Shown here: positions 8,834 through 19,691 of the stretch, piece by piece
Numbering within the stretch: position 1 is the stretch's first letter
Layout of the letters: every line of letters starts with the position of its first letter
Assembly: GCA_963759055.1 (NCBI GenBank)
Contig: CAVWYD010000034.1
Location: forward strand, 124,001 to 188,000
Length of the DNA stretch: 64,000 nt
Direction of reading: 5' to 3'
Origin: Thiosocius sp963759055
Lineage (GTDB): Bacteria > Pseudomonadota > Gammaproteobacteria > Chromatiales > Chromatiaceae
The notes under the pieces: generated by a model
Told to the model about the DNA's origin: nothing
Seen by the model: the letters and a program-made list of their open reading frames with translations, nothing else
Database searches by the model: none
Translations under genes and position numbers: made by a program

Positions 8834-9175
8834 ATGGATGTGCTTGAAAGAATCAAGGGGCAGGTCGAGAACAACCCGATCATTATCTACATGAAGGGCA
8901 CGCCGCAGTTCCCGCAGTGCGGTTTTTCGTCGCGTGCTGCTGCGGCCCTCCAGGATTGCGGAGAAAAGTTTGCGTATGTCAACGTGTTGGCAGACCCGGA
9001 GATCTTCGAAAATCTGCCACGCTTCGCCGACTGGCCCACCTTTCCACAGATCTACATCGACGGCGAGTTAATCGGTGGCTGTGACATTACACTTGAGATG
9101 CACGGCAGTGGCGAGCTGAAGAAGGCGACAGCCGAGGCGGCCAGGAAGTGGCCCGCGGAAGAGGCAGAAAGCTGA
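8834..9175 (+). CDS. grxD: Monothiol glutaredoxin (Grx4 type)
   Basis: A 113-residue CGFS-type glutaredoxin that carries or delivers [2Fe-2S] clusters in Fe-S and iron homeostasis. Visible are IIYMKGTPQFPQCGFSSRA (active CGFS), the WPTFPQIYIDGELIGGCDI region with the cis-proline and the GG-C-D glutathione site. The frame opens further upstream, but the ATG at 8834 has GGAGG seven bases ahead and matches the family start (MDVLERIKGQV). Confidence 0.96.
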   Translation: MDVLERIKGQVENNPIIIYMKGTPQFPQCGFSSRAAAALQDCGEKFAYVNVLADPEIFENLPRFADWPTFPQIYIDGELIGGCDITLEMHGSGELKKATAEAARKWPAEEAES

Positions 9176-9205
9176 GCAGGCGGTGCAATGTCGGAGAAGT
9201 GAAGA

Positions 9206-9228
9206 GGCGGCCAGTGGCCGCCTTTTTG
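9206..9228 (+). terminator. Terminator after grxD
   Basis: Perfect stem GGCGGCC-agt-GGCCGCC followed by TTTTTG, 30 bases after the grxD stop. Confidence 0.9.
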
Positions 9229-9318
9229 TTTGCGGCTGCGCGACAAGGCGGGGACGCGTGCTATGTTTTTCTGAGCAAGTGATGTCCAGGGGCATCCGGA
9301 AAGGGGGGACAGGGCCAG

Positions 9319-9960
9319 GTGGGTCAGATCTTCATCAGTTACGCCAAAGAAGACGTGGATTTCGCACGCCGTCTCGCCGCTGCCTTGGAGGGCCATGGCT
9401 GGACTGTCTGGTGGGACAAGCAGATACCTCCGGGGATGGACTATGCGCATGTCATCGAGGCTGCGGTCAAAGAGGCCCAGTGCGTGGTCGTGCTCTGGTC
9501 GGAGCATTCGATCCGTTCGCGCTGGGTGCAGACGGAGGCCGCCGCCGGAGCCGACCGCAACATCGTGGCCACCGTGATCGTGGACGACACCCCGGGTGAA
9601 AGAATCCCGTTCGAGTTCAGACGGCTGCAGGCGGCCAACCTCAAGGACTGGCGCCCCGGCGTTGAGAATGCGGTTTTCGATCTGTTGTTGAATCGGGTGC
9701 GTTCGATTCTGGACGAGCCGCTCAAACCGCCATCGCCGCGCAAGCCCGTTTCCGGCATGGCGTCCTGGAAAGAGGCCCTGACCAGCTGGGGTAGTGGCAA
9801 GCAGCGCGGCTATCGAATCGCCGGCGCCCTTGCCGCCTTCCTGGGGCTCGGTGCCTGTTCCGAGGCGCTCGACTGGGGGGACCCGGAATTGTATGGGGCC
9901 TCTGCGTTTCTCCTCGGTCTTGCGACCTACCTGATATTTCTGGGACGCAAGCCATCGTGA
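9319..9960 (+). CDS. Membrane-anchored TIR-domain protein
   Basis: Residues 1-125 form a TIR domain. It has the opening box IFISYAKEDVDFARRLAAAL, WTVWWDKQIPPG (BB loop), the helix HVIEAAVKEAQ with E47 in the place of the catalytic glutamate of NADase-type TIRs, then VVVLWSEHSIRSRWVQTEAA. Two C-terminal membrane helices follow (about 163-183 and 187-207). Bacterial TIR proteins often cleave NAD+ in antiphage defence; that is family knowledge, and activity here is inferred. The start is GTG. The stop overlaps the next GTG (GTGA), coupling it to a truncated SLATT-like ORF. Confidence 0.85.
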   Translation: MGQIFISYAKEDVDFARRLAAALEGHGWTVWWDKQIPPGMDYAHVIEAAVKEAQCVVVLWSEHSIRSRWVQTEAAAGADRNIVATVIVDDTPGERIPFEFRRLQAANLKDWRPGVENAVFDLLLNRVRSILDEPLKPPSPRKPVSGMASWKEALTSWGSGKQRGYRIAGALAAFLGLGACSEALDWGDPELYGASAFLLGLATYLIFLGRKPS

Positions 9961-10160
9961 GCGGTGCCCGTGCCGGGTATGCACGCCTGGAAGACCAGAT
10001 CGACTGGTATGACAGCAAAAGCATTAGCCACCAGATCTGGTACCGGCGCCTGAAGGTGATCTCCACCGCCTCGGCCGCCCTGGTTCCACTGTTCGGCAGT
10101 AAAACGGCGGATCCGCTCAGTCAGGCGACGCCTGGGCCAGCCAGGGACGCTCATCCGTAG
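9957..10160 (+). pseudogene. Truncated SLATT/DUF4231-like ORF coupled to the TIR gene
   Basis: A GTG start overlaps the TIR stop by four bases. The first ~45 codons (YARLEDQIDWYDSKSISHQI, WYRRLKVISTASAALVPLF) match the beginning of the SLATT/DUF4231 domain, a two-TM domain predicted to act as a pore-forming effector in bacterial conflict systems. The domain is cut off after its first membrane helix. The remaining codons run into the 3' end of the convergent RNase T gene and look non-coding. It is probably a remnant of a longer gene; the stable short peptide is doubtful. Confidence 0.6.
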
Positions 10161-10770
10161 CCGAGTGCCAGCGGTTGACGATGTGGCAGAAAAGTTCGGC
10201 GGTCTTTTCCGTGTCGTAGATGGCCGAGTGTGCCTCGTCCGGATTCCAGGGTATTCCCGCGGCGATAACGGTTCGTGCCAATACGGTCTGGCCATAGGCG
10301 AGTCCGGCCAGGGTAACGGTGTCGAAGGTGCTGAAGGGATGGAACGGGTTGCGTTTGTACGCCGTGCGCTCGACCGCCGCATTGATGAACCCCAGATCGA
10401 AGAAGGCGTTGTGTCCGACGAGAATCGCGCGCTTGCAGGCGCTCGCTTTGACCGCCTGACGGATCGGTCGAAACACGTGGTCGAGTGCCTGCTTTTCGGG
10501 CAGGGCTTCGCGGAACGGGTGATAGGGATCGATGCCGTTGAACGCCAGGGCCTTGGGATCGAGGTTGGCCCCCTCGAAAGGCTGGACGTGGCAGCTGACC
10601 GTCTCCGCCGGTTGCAGGCCGCCCTGCTCATCCATGGTTAGAATGACGGCCGCGATCTCCAACAGGGCGTCGGTTTCGGCTTTGAATCCGGCGGTTTCGA
10701 CATCCACGACCACCGGCAGGTAGCCACGAAAGCGCTGGCTGATGGTCGTGTTGTAAGCTTTGTTTTCCAC
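10117..10770 (-). CDS. rnt: Ribonuclease T
   Basis: DEDDh-family 3'-5' exoribonuclease that trims tRNA and other stable RNA 3' ends. The acidic motifs are VVVDVETAGF (D and E), GHNAFFD (D) and EAHSAIYDTEKTAEL (H, D). Family residues around FNGIDPYHPFR are present. I place the start at GTG 10770 (VENKAYNTTISQRFRGYLP), which gives 217 residues and avoids overlapping the divergent TraB gene at 10788. An ATG at 10827 in the same frame would overlap it and add 19 non-conserved residues. Confidence 0.92.
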   Translation of the reverse strand: MENKAYNTTISQRFRGYLPVVVDVETAGFKAETDALLEIAAVILTMDEQGGLQPAETVSCHVQPFEGANLDPKALAFNGIDPYHPFREALPEKQALDHVFRPIRQAVKASACKRAILVGHNAFFDLGFINAAVERTAYKRNPFHPFSTFDTVTLAGLAYGQTVLARTVIAAGIPWNPDEAHSAIYDTEKTAELFCHIVNRWHSATDERPWLAQASPD

Positions 10771-10787
10771 GCGCGGCAGGATACCCA

Positions 10788-11669
10788 ATGCGAAGTACGA
10801 TAGCGACGTACCTTTCCTCTCCGGCATTGATCCTGGTTTTATTGGCCCTGATCGGGGTGCCCTGGCCGGGTAATGCGGGCCAGGGACTGGTCTACCGTGT
10901 CGATCGCGACGGCGGGCCGCAAAGCTTTCTGGTCGGCACCATGCACACGGAAGACCAACGGGTCACGGGTTTGCTGGAACACTTCGGCCCCGTGATCGAA
11001 AGTGTGGATGTGGTGGCGGTTGAGGTCGTCCCGGATGCGCTGACCCTGCTGGCCGTGGGTGCGGCAACCCTGCTGCCTGTCGATCAAAGCCTGCGCGGAC
11101 TGGTGGGTGAAGCCCAGTTTGGCGCCCTGGCCAAGGCGGCGTCTCACCTCGGCTTGTCGGTTGACGTTCTGGACAGGCTCAAGCCATGGGCCGCCGCCGT
11201 GACTCTGGGTATGCCGGTATCCAGGACGGGGCGTTTCCTGGATATGGAGATCTATCTGCGCGCCCTGGAGCTGCGCAAACAGGTTATCGGTCTGGAGACG
11301 GCGGCCGAGCAGCTGGCCGTGTTTGATCAGATGTCGATGGAGTTGCAGCTTGCGCTGCTCGAAGAGGTGGTCAAGAACGCTCACCAGATGCCGAAACAGC
11401 TGGAAGAGCTCACTACGGTCTACCTGCAAGGCGATCTGAAGCGAATCGACCAGGTCGCACGTTCGCAATATGACGGCATGCCCGAACCGATCTCGCAGTG
11501 GTTTGATGAGCAACTGCTCGATAACCGCAATGCGCGCATGCTGGCGCGGTTGCCTGCGCTGATCGACAGCACCGGCGTGCTGGTGGCCGTCGGGGCGATG
11601 CATCTGGCCGGCGATTCGGGCCTGGTGGCCGGATTGAGGCGGCTCGGTTACCGGGTTGAGGCTTGGTAA
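10788..11669 (+). CDS. TraB/GumN family protein, exported
   Basis: A 293-residue protein with an N-terminal signal peptide (hydrophobic 11-24, cleavage near GNAGQG). It carries the TraB/GumN signature LVYRVDRDGGPQSFLVGTMH with the GT-MH motif, and a conserved C-terminal GVLVAVGAMHLAGDSGLVAGL. The fold is related to Tiki/EreA-type metalloproteases; the conserved His/Glu residues suggest a metal-dependent hydrolase acting in the periplasm. The substrate is unknown. Confidence 0.85.
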   Translation: MRSTIATYLSSPALILVLLALIGVPWPGNAGQGLVYRVDRDGGPQSFLVGTMHTEDQRVTGLLEHFGPVIESVDVVAVEVVPDALTLLAVGAATLLPVDQSLRGLVGEAQFGALAKAASHLGLSVDVLDRLKPWAAAVTLGMPVSRTGRFLDMEIYLRALELRKQVIGLETAAEQLAVFDQMSMELQLALLEEVVKNAHQMPKQLEELTTVYLQGDLKRIDQVARSQYDGMPEPISQWFDEQLLDNRNARMLARLPALIDSTGVLVAVGAMHLAGDSGLVAGLRRLGYRVEAW

Positions 11670-11793
11670 CTCAAGCGGCATAACGGGTTTTGGCGCTGAG
11701 TCACTATCAAGGTGCGAACCGGGTGCCTATAATGCTGCGGTGGGTCGAGGGGACACTCAGACCACCCGCGTGAAAGAAATAAGGATAAAAATC

Positions 11794-12522
11794 GTGAACA
11801 TACCTGTCTGGCTATACAGGCTGGCGCTGGTTTTGATCCTCGGAACGACACTCGGCCTTGGCGGGTGTGCGACCGGGGACTACCGTGATCCGCGTGATCC
11901 GCTGGAGCCACTCAACCGGGTGACCTACAAGTTCAACGACATGCTCGATCGCGCGGTAATCAAACCGCTGGCGCAGGGTTACGAATACATCATGCCGGCG
12001 CCGGCCAACCAGGGTGTCACCAACTTTTTCAATAACGTGAACGATATCCGCTCCGCGTTGAATAACCTCCTGCAGTTAAAGGTCGGGCGGGCTTTCAGCG
12101 ACGTGGGCAGGGTGGCGATCAACAGCACGGTCGGAATCCTCGGCCTGATCGATGTTGCCAGCAATATGAACCTCCCCCGTTACAACGAGGATTTCGGTCA
12201 GACCCTCGGTGTCTGGGGGTTTGGCCCCGGTCCATTTATCGTGCTGCCTTTGTTGGGCCCCAGTTCCGGACGTGACACCGTCGGCCTGGTTGTCGACTGG
12301 TATACCGACCCGATCACCCATATCAACGACGATGATTGGCGTTATGGTCTGCGCGGCCTGGACATAATCGATACCCGTGCCGACCTGCTCAATGCCAGTC
12401 GCGTGCTCGAGGAGGCGTCGTTGGACCCTTATGCGTTCATTCGTGACGCCTTCCTTCAGCGTCGTCGGAGTCTGGTATACGACGGTAATCCCCCGGATGA
12501 GTTCGACGAGCCACCCCAATAG
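11794..12522 (+). CDS. mlaA: MlaA (VacJ) family outer-membrane lipoprotein
   Basis: Outer-membrane component that removes phospholipids from the outer leaflet and hands them to the Mla pathway to keep lipid asymmetry. It has a lipoprotein signal (VNIPVWLYRLALVLILGTT) with lipobox LGGC (Cys25), then DPLEPLNRVTYKFND and the family core NEDFGQTLGVWGFGPGPFIV LPLLGPSSGRDTVG. I chose GTG at 11794, which has AAGGA eight bases ahead. The frame is open from 11656, but that stretch would bury the signal peptide. Other mla genes are not in the window. Confidence 0.94.
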   Translation: MNIPVWLYRLALVLILGTTLGLGGCATGDYRDPRDPLEPLNRVTYKFNDMLDRAVIKPLAQGYEYIMPAPANQGVTNFFNNVNDIRSALNNLLQLKVGRAFSDVGRVAINSTVGILGLIDVASNMNLPRYNEDFGQTLGVWGFGPGPFIVLPLLGPSSGRDTVGLVVDWYTDPITHINDDDWRYGLRGLDIIDTRADLLNASRVLEEASLDPYAFIRDAFLQRRRSLVYDGNPPDEFDEPPQ

Positions 12523-12552
12523 GCCGCAGGCCCGTTCGATTGTCTGAGCTCG

Positions 12553-12577
12553 AAAGCCCCGCTTGCGGGGCTTTTTT
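12553..12577 (+). terminator. Terminator after mlaA
   Basis: Stem AAGCCCCGC-tt-GCGGGGCTT followed by TTTTT, about 30 bases after the mlaA stop. Confidence 0.9.
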
Positions 12578-12632
12578 CCGCCTGTGCACCTCGTCAGCCG
12601 CCGAAAAGACCACTTTTTCGCCATCTGGCCGG

Positions 12633-12681
12633 CAATTTAAGCAAAATACTATTTGACAATTTAAGCAAACTCTAAAATACT
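12633..12681 (+). promoter_or_regulatory. Probable sigma-70 promoter with a tandem CAATTTAAGCAAA repeat, sulfur globule genes
   Basis: TTGACA at 12653-12658 is followed after 17 bases by AATACT (12676-12681). The 13-mer CAATTTAAGCAAA occurs twice in the same orientation, at 12633-12645 and 12657-12669 (24-bp period). AAAATACT is also repeated after each copy (12643-12650, 12674-12681). The second copy overlaps the -35 element. The arrangement suggests a regulator or a duplicated promoter core. Confidence 0.6.
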
Positions 12682-12761
12682 AGGCGCAGGGTTGAACGGG
12701 GCATCGTCTGGCCCTGCAGTAAATAACACTACACAGAGTTCCATTTTTGGAGATTGATAAT

Positions 12762-13190
12762 ATGAAATTCGTAAAAGTAGCTGCTGCTGCAGCTCTGATC
12801 GTCGCTTCCGCTTCTGCTTCTGCATTCTGGGGCGGTGGTCCTTGGGGCGGAAACAACTGGGGCGGAAACAATTGGGACAACCAGTACAACCGTGGCTCTG
12901 CCTATGGCAATAGCTACGGCAACACCACTGGTGATTTCCTCGGCGACGCCGATGGTGGTGGCGACTTCAGCATGAACATGTCTGGTCGCGGCCGCACCAA
13001 CATGCGCGGCTACGGCAGCGGCTACGGCGCTGGCGACGGCTGGGGCCGCGGTTACAACTACCAGCAGCCTGGCTACGGCTACGGCGGCTACGGCGCTCCT
13101 TACGGCTATGGCGCTCCCGGCTACGGCGCACCTTACGGTTATGGCGGTCCGGTAGCACCGCCTGCTCCTGCTGCTCCTGCCGCAGAGTAA
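12762..13190 (+). CDS. Sulfur globule protein (Sgp-like, Gly/Tyr-rich, secreted)
   Basis: A 142-residue protein with a signal peptide (MKFVKVAAAAALIVASASASA, cleaved before FWGGGPW). The mature part is rich in Gly, Tyr, Asn and Trp (WGGNNWGGNNWDNQYNRG, repeats of GYGAPYGYG). It also has the block FSMNMSGRGRTNMRGYG, shared with the next gene. This composition and the AFWGG start match the structural envelope proteins (SgpA/B/C) of periplasmic sulfur globules in purple sulfur bacteria and sulfur oxidisers. GGAG precedes the ATG by nine bases. No terminator follows, so it is probably cotranscribed with 13342. Confidence 0.85.
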   Translation: MKFVKVAAAAALIVASASASAFWGGGPWGGNNWGGNNWDNQYNRGSAYGNSYGNTTGDFLGDADGGGDFSMNMSGRGRTNMRGYGSGYGAGDGWGRGYNYQQPGYGYGGYGAPYGYGAPGYGAPYGYGGPVAPPAPAAPAAE

Positions 13191-13341
13191 TCGACCGCAA
13201 GTCCGCAGGGATGCATTGGCGCACAAGGATGTGCGCAACGCAGTCCGGGTATCCCGCTGCCAAAGCGGCGTGATATCCGGGATGGGGTTGTGGGCCGCCC
13301 GATATTTTCTGATCAAAACTTCTTTCTTGGGGAATGAACAA

Positions 13342-14310
13342 ATGACCAAATTTACGAAAATTGCCGTGGCCGCAGCTATCGCAGCAGCTTCCGCGACCTC
13401 TTCTGCCTGGTGGGGCGGCAACAACGGCTGGAACAACAGCTACAACAATGGCTACGGTTCCGGCAACGGTTACACCAATGGTGTATTCGACGGTACCGGC
13501 GACGCTGCAGGCGAAGGCAACTTCAGCATGAATTTCTCCGGTCGCGCCCGTACCAATATGCGTGGCTATGGCAATGGTTATGGTTCCGGGGATGGCTGGG
13601 GTCGCGGTTACAATTACTCGGCTCCGGGTTACGGATACGCTCCTTACGGCTATGCGCCGTATGCAGCCGCTCCTGAGCTGACCACCGAGCAACAGCAGGC
13701 CATGGCTGAGCAGCAGGCGAAGGCCGTTGAGGCCCAGCGCCAGGCTGCCGAGCAGTTTGCCGCCCAGCAGGCGCAGGCCATCAAGGCCGCACAGGAAGCC
13801 CAGCGCAAGGCCGCGGAGCAGTATTCTGCCCAGGCCCCGCAGGCCCAGGTGAATGCACCTCAGTTCATGCGTCCGCAGATGCCTGAAATGGCTATGCCGC
13901 AGCGTCCGGAGATGCCGCAGTTCGATATGAATCGGCCACAGCGCCCGGAAATGCCGCAGATGCCTGAGATGGCCAAGCCGCAGCGCCCGGAGATGCCGCA
14001 GATGGATATGGCGATGCCTCAGCGTCCGCAGATGCCCGAGTTCGCCAGGCCAGAGCGTCCGCAGATGCCTGAGCGTCCGCAGATGACCGCCGGCAACTGC
14101 TTTGATCCGGCAACCCGTCCGGTTGCTTTCGAGGCGCCCAAAGCTCCTCAGGCCCCTGAAATGAAGCCGCAGCTCGACCAGCGCCGTGCCGCCATGGAAG
14201 CCCAGCGCACCGAGCGCCAGGCAGCGATGCAGGCGCGTATGGACGAGATGAAGAAAGCCATGGAAGCGCGTCGCGCCGAAATGAACGCAGGCAACTGCAA
14301 GCAGATCTGA
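13342..14310 (+). CDS. Long sulfur-globule-like protein with a Met/Pro-rich repeat tail
   Basis: A 322-residue secreted protein. A signal peptide (about 1-22, ending SATSSA before WWGGNNG) is followed by an N-terminal Gly/Tyr/Asn part homologous to the preceding gene (FSMNFSGRARTNMRGYG, GDGWGRGYNY). Then come an Ala/Gln helical segment (about 113-160), a Pro/Met/Gln repeat zone (units such as QRPEMPQ, QRPQMPE, ERPQMPE) and a charged helical C-terminus. Only two cysteines lie in the mature protein, each in a GNC motif (AGNCFDP and the terminal AGNCKQI). The N-terminus supports a sulfur-globule role; the tail could be a coiled-coil or surface-attachment extension. The ATG at 13342 has a GGGGA Shine-Dalgarno. 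Confidence 0.8.
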   Translation: MTKFTKIAVAAAIAAASATSSAWWGGNNGWNNSYNNGYGSGNGYTNGVFDGTGDAAGEGNFSMNFSGRARTNMRGYGNGYGSGDGWGRGYNYSAPGYGYAPYGYAPYAAAPELTTEQQQAMAEQQAKAVEAQRQAAEQFAAQQAQAIKAAQEAQRKAAEQYSAQAPQAQVNAPQFMRPQMPEMAMPQRPEMPQFDMNRPQRPEMPQMPEMAKPQRPEMPQMDMAMPQRPQMPEFARPERPQMPERPQMTAGNCFDPATRPVAFEAPKAPQAPEMKPQLDQRRAAMEAQRTERQAAMQARMDEMKKAMEARRAEMNAGNCKQI

Positions 14311-14342
14311 ATCGAATCCTGATTCGACGACGGTTCTGAAAA

Positions 14343-14373
14343 GGCGCCCGGGGAGACCCGGGCGCTTTTTTTG
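14343..14373 (+). terminator. Terminator after the sulfur globule genes
   Basis: Stem GGCGCCCGGG-gaga-CCCGGGCGC followed by seven T, about 35 bases after the stop. Confidence 0.92.
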
Positions 14374-14467
14374 TTTCGCGCCGCTCTGCGGCTGGTCCAT
14401 ATCTCCGCAATGGCTCAGGATTGACCGTCACCGATGAACTCCGGCTGTCTCAAAGACGCATACCATT

Positions 14468-14878
14468 ATGGATTGGGCCTTATTCGCCAGCGCATTTCTC
14501 TCCGCAACGCTGTTGCCCGGGAGTTCCGAGGCCCTGTTGCTGTTGAAGCTCACTGAGGGTCATCCCTGGTTGCCCTTGGTTTTGGTGGCCACCGCCGGAA
14601 ACCTGTTCGGCAGTCTGCTTACCTACGGCATGGGGCTTGCCGGCAACACGGCGCTTCACAGTCGCTGGCTGCGGATCGACGAGCATGACGTGGCGCGGGC
14701 CGAGGCCTGGTTCCGGCAATGGGGGTTGCCCAGTCTCCTGCTGGCCTGGTTGCCGGTTGTCGGGGATCCGCTGTGTCTGGTCGCCGGTCTGCTGCGGGTT
14801 CGCGCCATCCCGTTCGTTGTTCTGGTGGGGACGGGCAAACTGGCCCGCTATGGCTTCCTTGCCTGGCTGATCCACTGA
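14468..14878 (+). CDS. YqaA-like (DedA/SNARE-associated) small membrane protein
   Basis: A 136-residue inner-membrane protein with about four hydrophobic segments. The pattern LLPGSSEALLLL, then GNLFGSLLTYGMG, then WLPVVGDPLCLVAGLLR is characteristic of YqaA/YkoX-type relatives of the DedA family. Those relatives carry the re-entrant motifs of undecaprenyl-phosphate or lipid transporters. A specific substrate for YqaA is not established. Single gene, no partner nearby. Confidence 0.85.
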   Translation: MDWALFASAFLSATLLPGSSEALLLLKLTEGHPWLPLVLVATAGNLFGSLLTYGMGLAGNTALHSRWLRIDEHDVARAEAWFRQWGLPSLLLAWLPVVGDPLCLVAGLLRVRAIPFVVLVGTGKLARYGFLAWLIH

Positions 14879-15055
14879 GCCCGGAATCCCGATAGCGATA
14901 TCACTTCGCGGATCTGGTTGGGGCAAATTTACTTGGCGTCTTTTCAATACGACCAATCTTCCGGTAAAAAATAGGATGATTGTCTATATCATAAAAATTG
15001 TTAAGCCATTGAAAAATAAACATACATAAAATTGCGATTGGCGTTACCCAGTTTT

Positions 15056-15069
15056 GTCTGCTTTACTTG
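15056..15069 (+). repeat. 14-bp repeat GTCTGCTTTACTTG in the aceE leader
   Basis: Identical to 19624-19637 in the lpdA leader, 82 bases before the aceE ATG. It could be a shared regulatory element or coincidence. Confidence 0.35.
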
Positions 15070-15151
15070 CCTCCCATTAATACTGGTGTGCCCAGCGCAG
15101 GCAGATGCGCGGCGGTATCGCCCCTCTCCACCGTATCGGAAGCCCAGGCTT

Positions 15152-17809
<2,658 letters not shown>

Positions 17810-17856
17810 GTGACAGGCGATTCAGAGTGCTCAGACAGTGATACGGAGAGAGAGAC

Positions 17857-19524
17857 GTGGCACAGATGATTGAAGTTTTGCTGCCCGATATCGGTGATTT
17901 CCACGACGTGGAGGTCATCGAGATTTTGGTGAATCCGGGAGACAGGGTCGAGGCCGAGGATCCCCTGATCACGCTGGAGAGTGACAAGGCCAGTATGGAG
18001 ATACCCTCGCCGCAGGCCGGCGTGGTCGGCGAGGTACGGGTGGCCCTGGGCGACAAGATCAACCGCGGTGACCTGCTGTTGATGCTGGAGACGGTCACTG
18101 AAGCGGTGGCGCCCGCTGCGTCGGAGCTTGAACCCGAGGTGGCGGAGCTGGTCGAGGATGCGCCCGCACCGACACCCGAACCCGAGGGCCGGCCGACGGC
18201 GGAGATGCCGGCTGAGGCGGAGACCCGCGAAGTCAGGCTGCCCGACATCGGGGATTTCAAGGACGTCGAGATCATCGAGCTGCTGGTCAGTGTCGGTGAC
18301 TCGGTCGAGACCGAGCAGTCACTGCTGACGCTGGAAAGCGACAAGGCCACGATGGAGATTCCTGCGCCCTTTGCGGGGACGGTGAAGTCGATCGATGTGG
18401 CACTCGGTGACAAGATCAACCGAGGTGATCTGATCGCGCGCATCGAAACAGCCGCCGTTGAAGGCGCGCAGCCGCAGGTCGAGGCGGTACCGGAACCCGT
18501 GTCGGCGGATGCCGAGGCGGCTCCGGTGGCAGAGACACCACGCCCTCCCGGCGAGAAAGAACCATTGCGACGCCCGGTATTGGCCCGCCCCTCCGATGCG
18601 CCGCGTGGCAAGGCCCATGCAAGCCCCGGCGTGCGGCGCTTTGCGCGCGAGCTGGGCGTCGACCTTTTCTATGTCCCCGGTTCCGGACCCAAGGGCCGCA
18701 TCACCAAGGAGGATGTGCAGACCTTCGTAAAGCGAGCCCTGGCCGAAGGCGCACCGGCGGCTTCCACGGATGCCGGCAGAGGCGCCCTGGAACTGCCGGG
18801 CATGCCCGCGGTGGATTTCTCCAAGTTCGGGGAGATCGAGGAACGGGAACTCGGCCGTATCAAGAAGCTGAGCGGCGCGCATCTGCACCGCAGCTGGCTC
18901 AATGTGCCGCATGTCACGCAGTTCGACGACGCCGATATCACCGAGCTCGAGGCCTTTCGCAAGTCGCAGAAAGAGGACGCGGCAAAGGCCGATGTGAAGC
19001 TTACTTTCATGCCATTCCTGATGAAGGCGGTGTGCAAGGCCCTGGCGGTCTACCCACAGTTCAACAGCTCGCTGTCGCCCGAGGGTGACAAGTTGATCCT
19101 GAAGAAGTACATGCATATCGGCGTGGCGGTCGATACGCCGAACGGGCTGGTCGTACCGGTCATTCGTGATGTCGATCAGAAGGGTATTTTTGAACTCGCG
19201 CGCGATCTCGCCGAGATGAGCGGCAAGGCGCGTGCGGGCAAATTGTCACCCTCCGAGATGCAGGGTGGCTGCATCTCGATCTCCAGTCTGGGCGGTATCG
19301 GCGGCACCCAGTTCGCCCCGATCGTGAATGCGCCCGAGGTGGCCATCCTGGGGATATCGCGCGCCGAGATGCAGCCCAAGTGGGACGGAGAGGCCTTTGC
19401 CCCGCGTCTCATCATGCCTTTCAGCCTTTCCTACGATCACCGTGTAATCGATGGTGTGGAGGGGGTGCGGTTTACCAGCTACCTCGGTGGGTTGCTGGGT
19501 GATATCCGTCGCCTGTTGCTTTAG
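17857..19524 (+). CDS. aceF: Dihydrolipoamide acetyltransferase (E2)
   Basis: E2 core of pyruvate dehydrogenase, 555 residues. Two lipoyl domains carry the lipoylated lysines in ESDKAS (K44) and ESDKAT (K163), joined by Ala/Pro/Glu linkers. A peripheral subunit-binding domain follows (about 250-300, ASPGVRRFARELGVDL, GPKGRITKEDV). The catalytic domain ends in SYDHRVIDG (H528, D532). GTG start with GGAGAGAGA ahead. Two lipoyl domains rather than three is common in this group. Confidence 0.97.
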   Translation: MAQMIEVLLPDIGDFHDVEVIEILVNPGDRVEAEDPLITLESDKASMEIPSPQAGVVGEVRVALGDKINRGDLLLMLETVTEAVAPAASELEPEVAELVEDAPAPTPEPEGRPTAEMPAEAETREVRLPDIGDFKDVEIIELLVSVGDSVETEQSLLTLESDKATMEIPAPFAGTVKSIDVALGDKINRGDLIARIETAAVEGAQPQVEAVPEPVSADAEAAPVAETPRPPGEKEPLRRPVLARPSDAPRGKAHASPGVRRFARELGVDLFYVPGSGPKGRITKEDVQTFVKRALAEGAPAASTDAGRGALELPGMPAVDFSKFGEIEERELGRIKKLSGAHLHRSWLNVPHVTQFDDADITELEAFRKSQKEDAAKADVKLTFMPFLMKAVCKALAVYPQFNSSLSPEGDKLILKKYMHIGVAVDTPNGLVVPVIRDVDQKGIFELARDLAEMSGKARAGKLSPSEMQGGCISISSLGGIGGTQFAPIVNAPEVAILGISRAEMQPKWDGEAFAPRLIMPFSLSYDHRVIDGVEGVRFTSYLGGLLGDIRRLLL

Positions 19525-19623
19525 TGGTTGCTAATGTATGGCACGCAATGCACAGCATTGAGATCGTTGCCGTGCGCGGCGCGCGCTTTGCTGCCTTAAT
19601 ACTGGACTGAAATTCGCGGTTGG

Positions 19624-19637
19624 GTCTGCTTTACTTG
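19624..19637 (+). repeat. 14-bp repeat GTCTGCTTTACTTG in the lpdA leader
   Basis: Second exact copy of the element at 15056-15069, 54 bases before the lpdA ATG. Confidence 0.35.
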
Positions 19638-19691
19638 GCGGACCAAAGTGCATCGGTCGTAATAAAGAATACGTGGGTTAGAGGAGCATCT

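Noticed and set aside
12967..14400. A 477-codon open frame antisense to the sulfur globule genes
   Set aside because: Shadow of the GC-rich, repetitive coding strand. The plus-strand genes have signal peptides, RBSs and a terminator; the antisense protein is His/Leu/Arg repeat noise.
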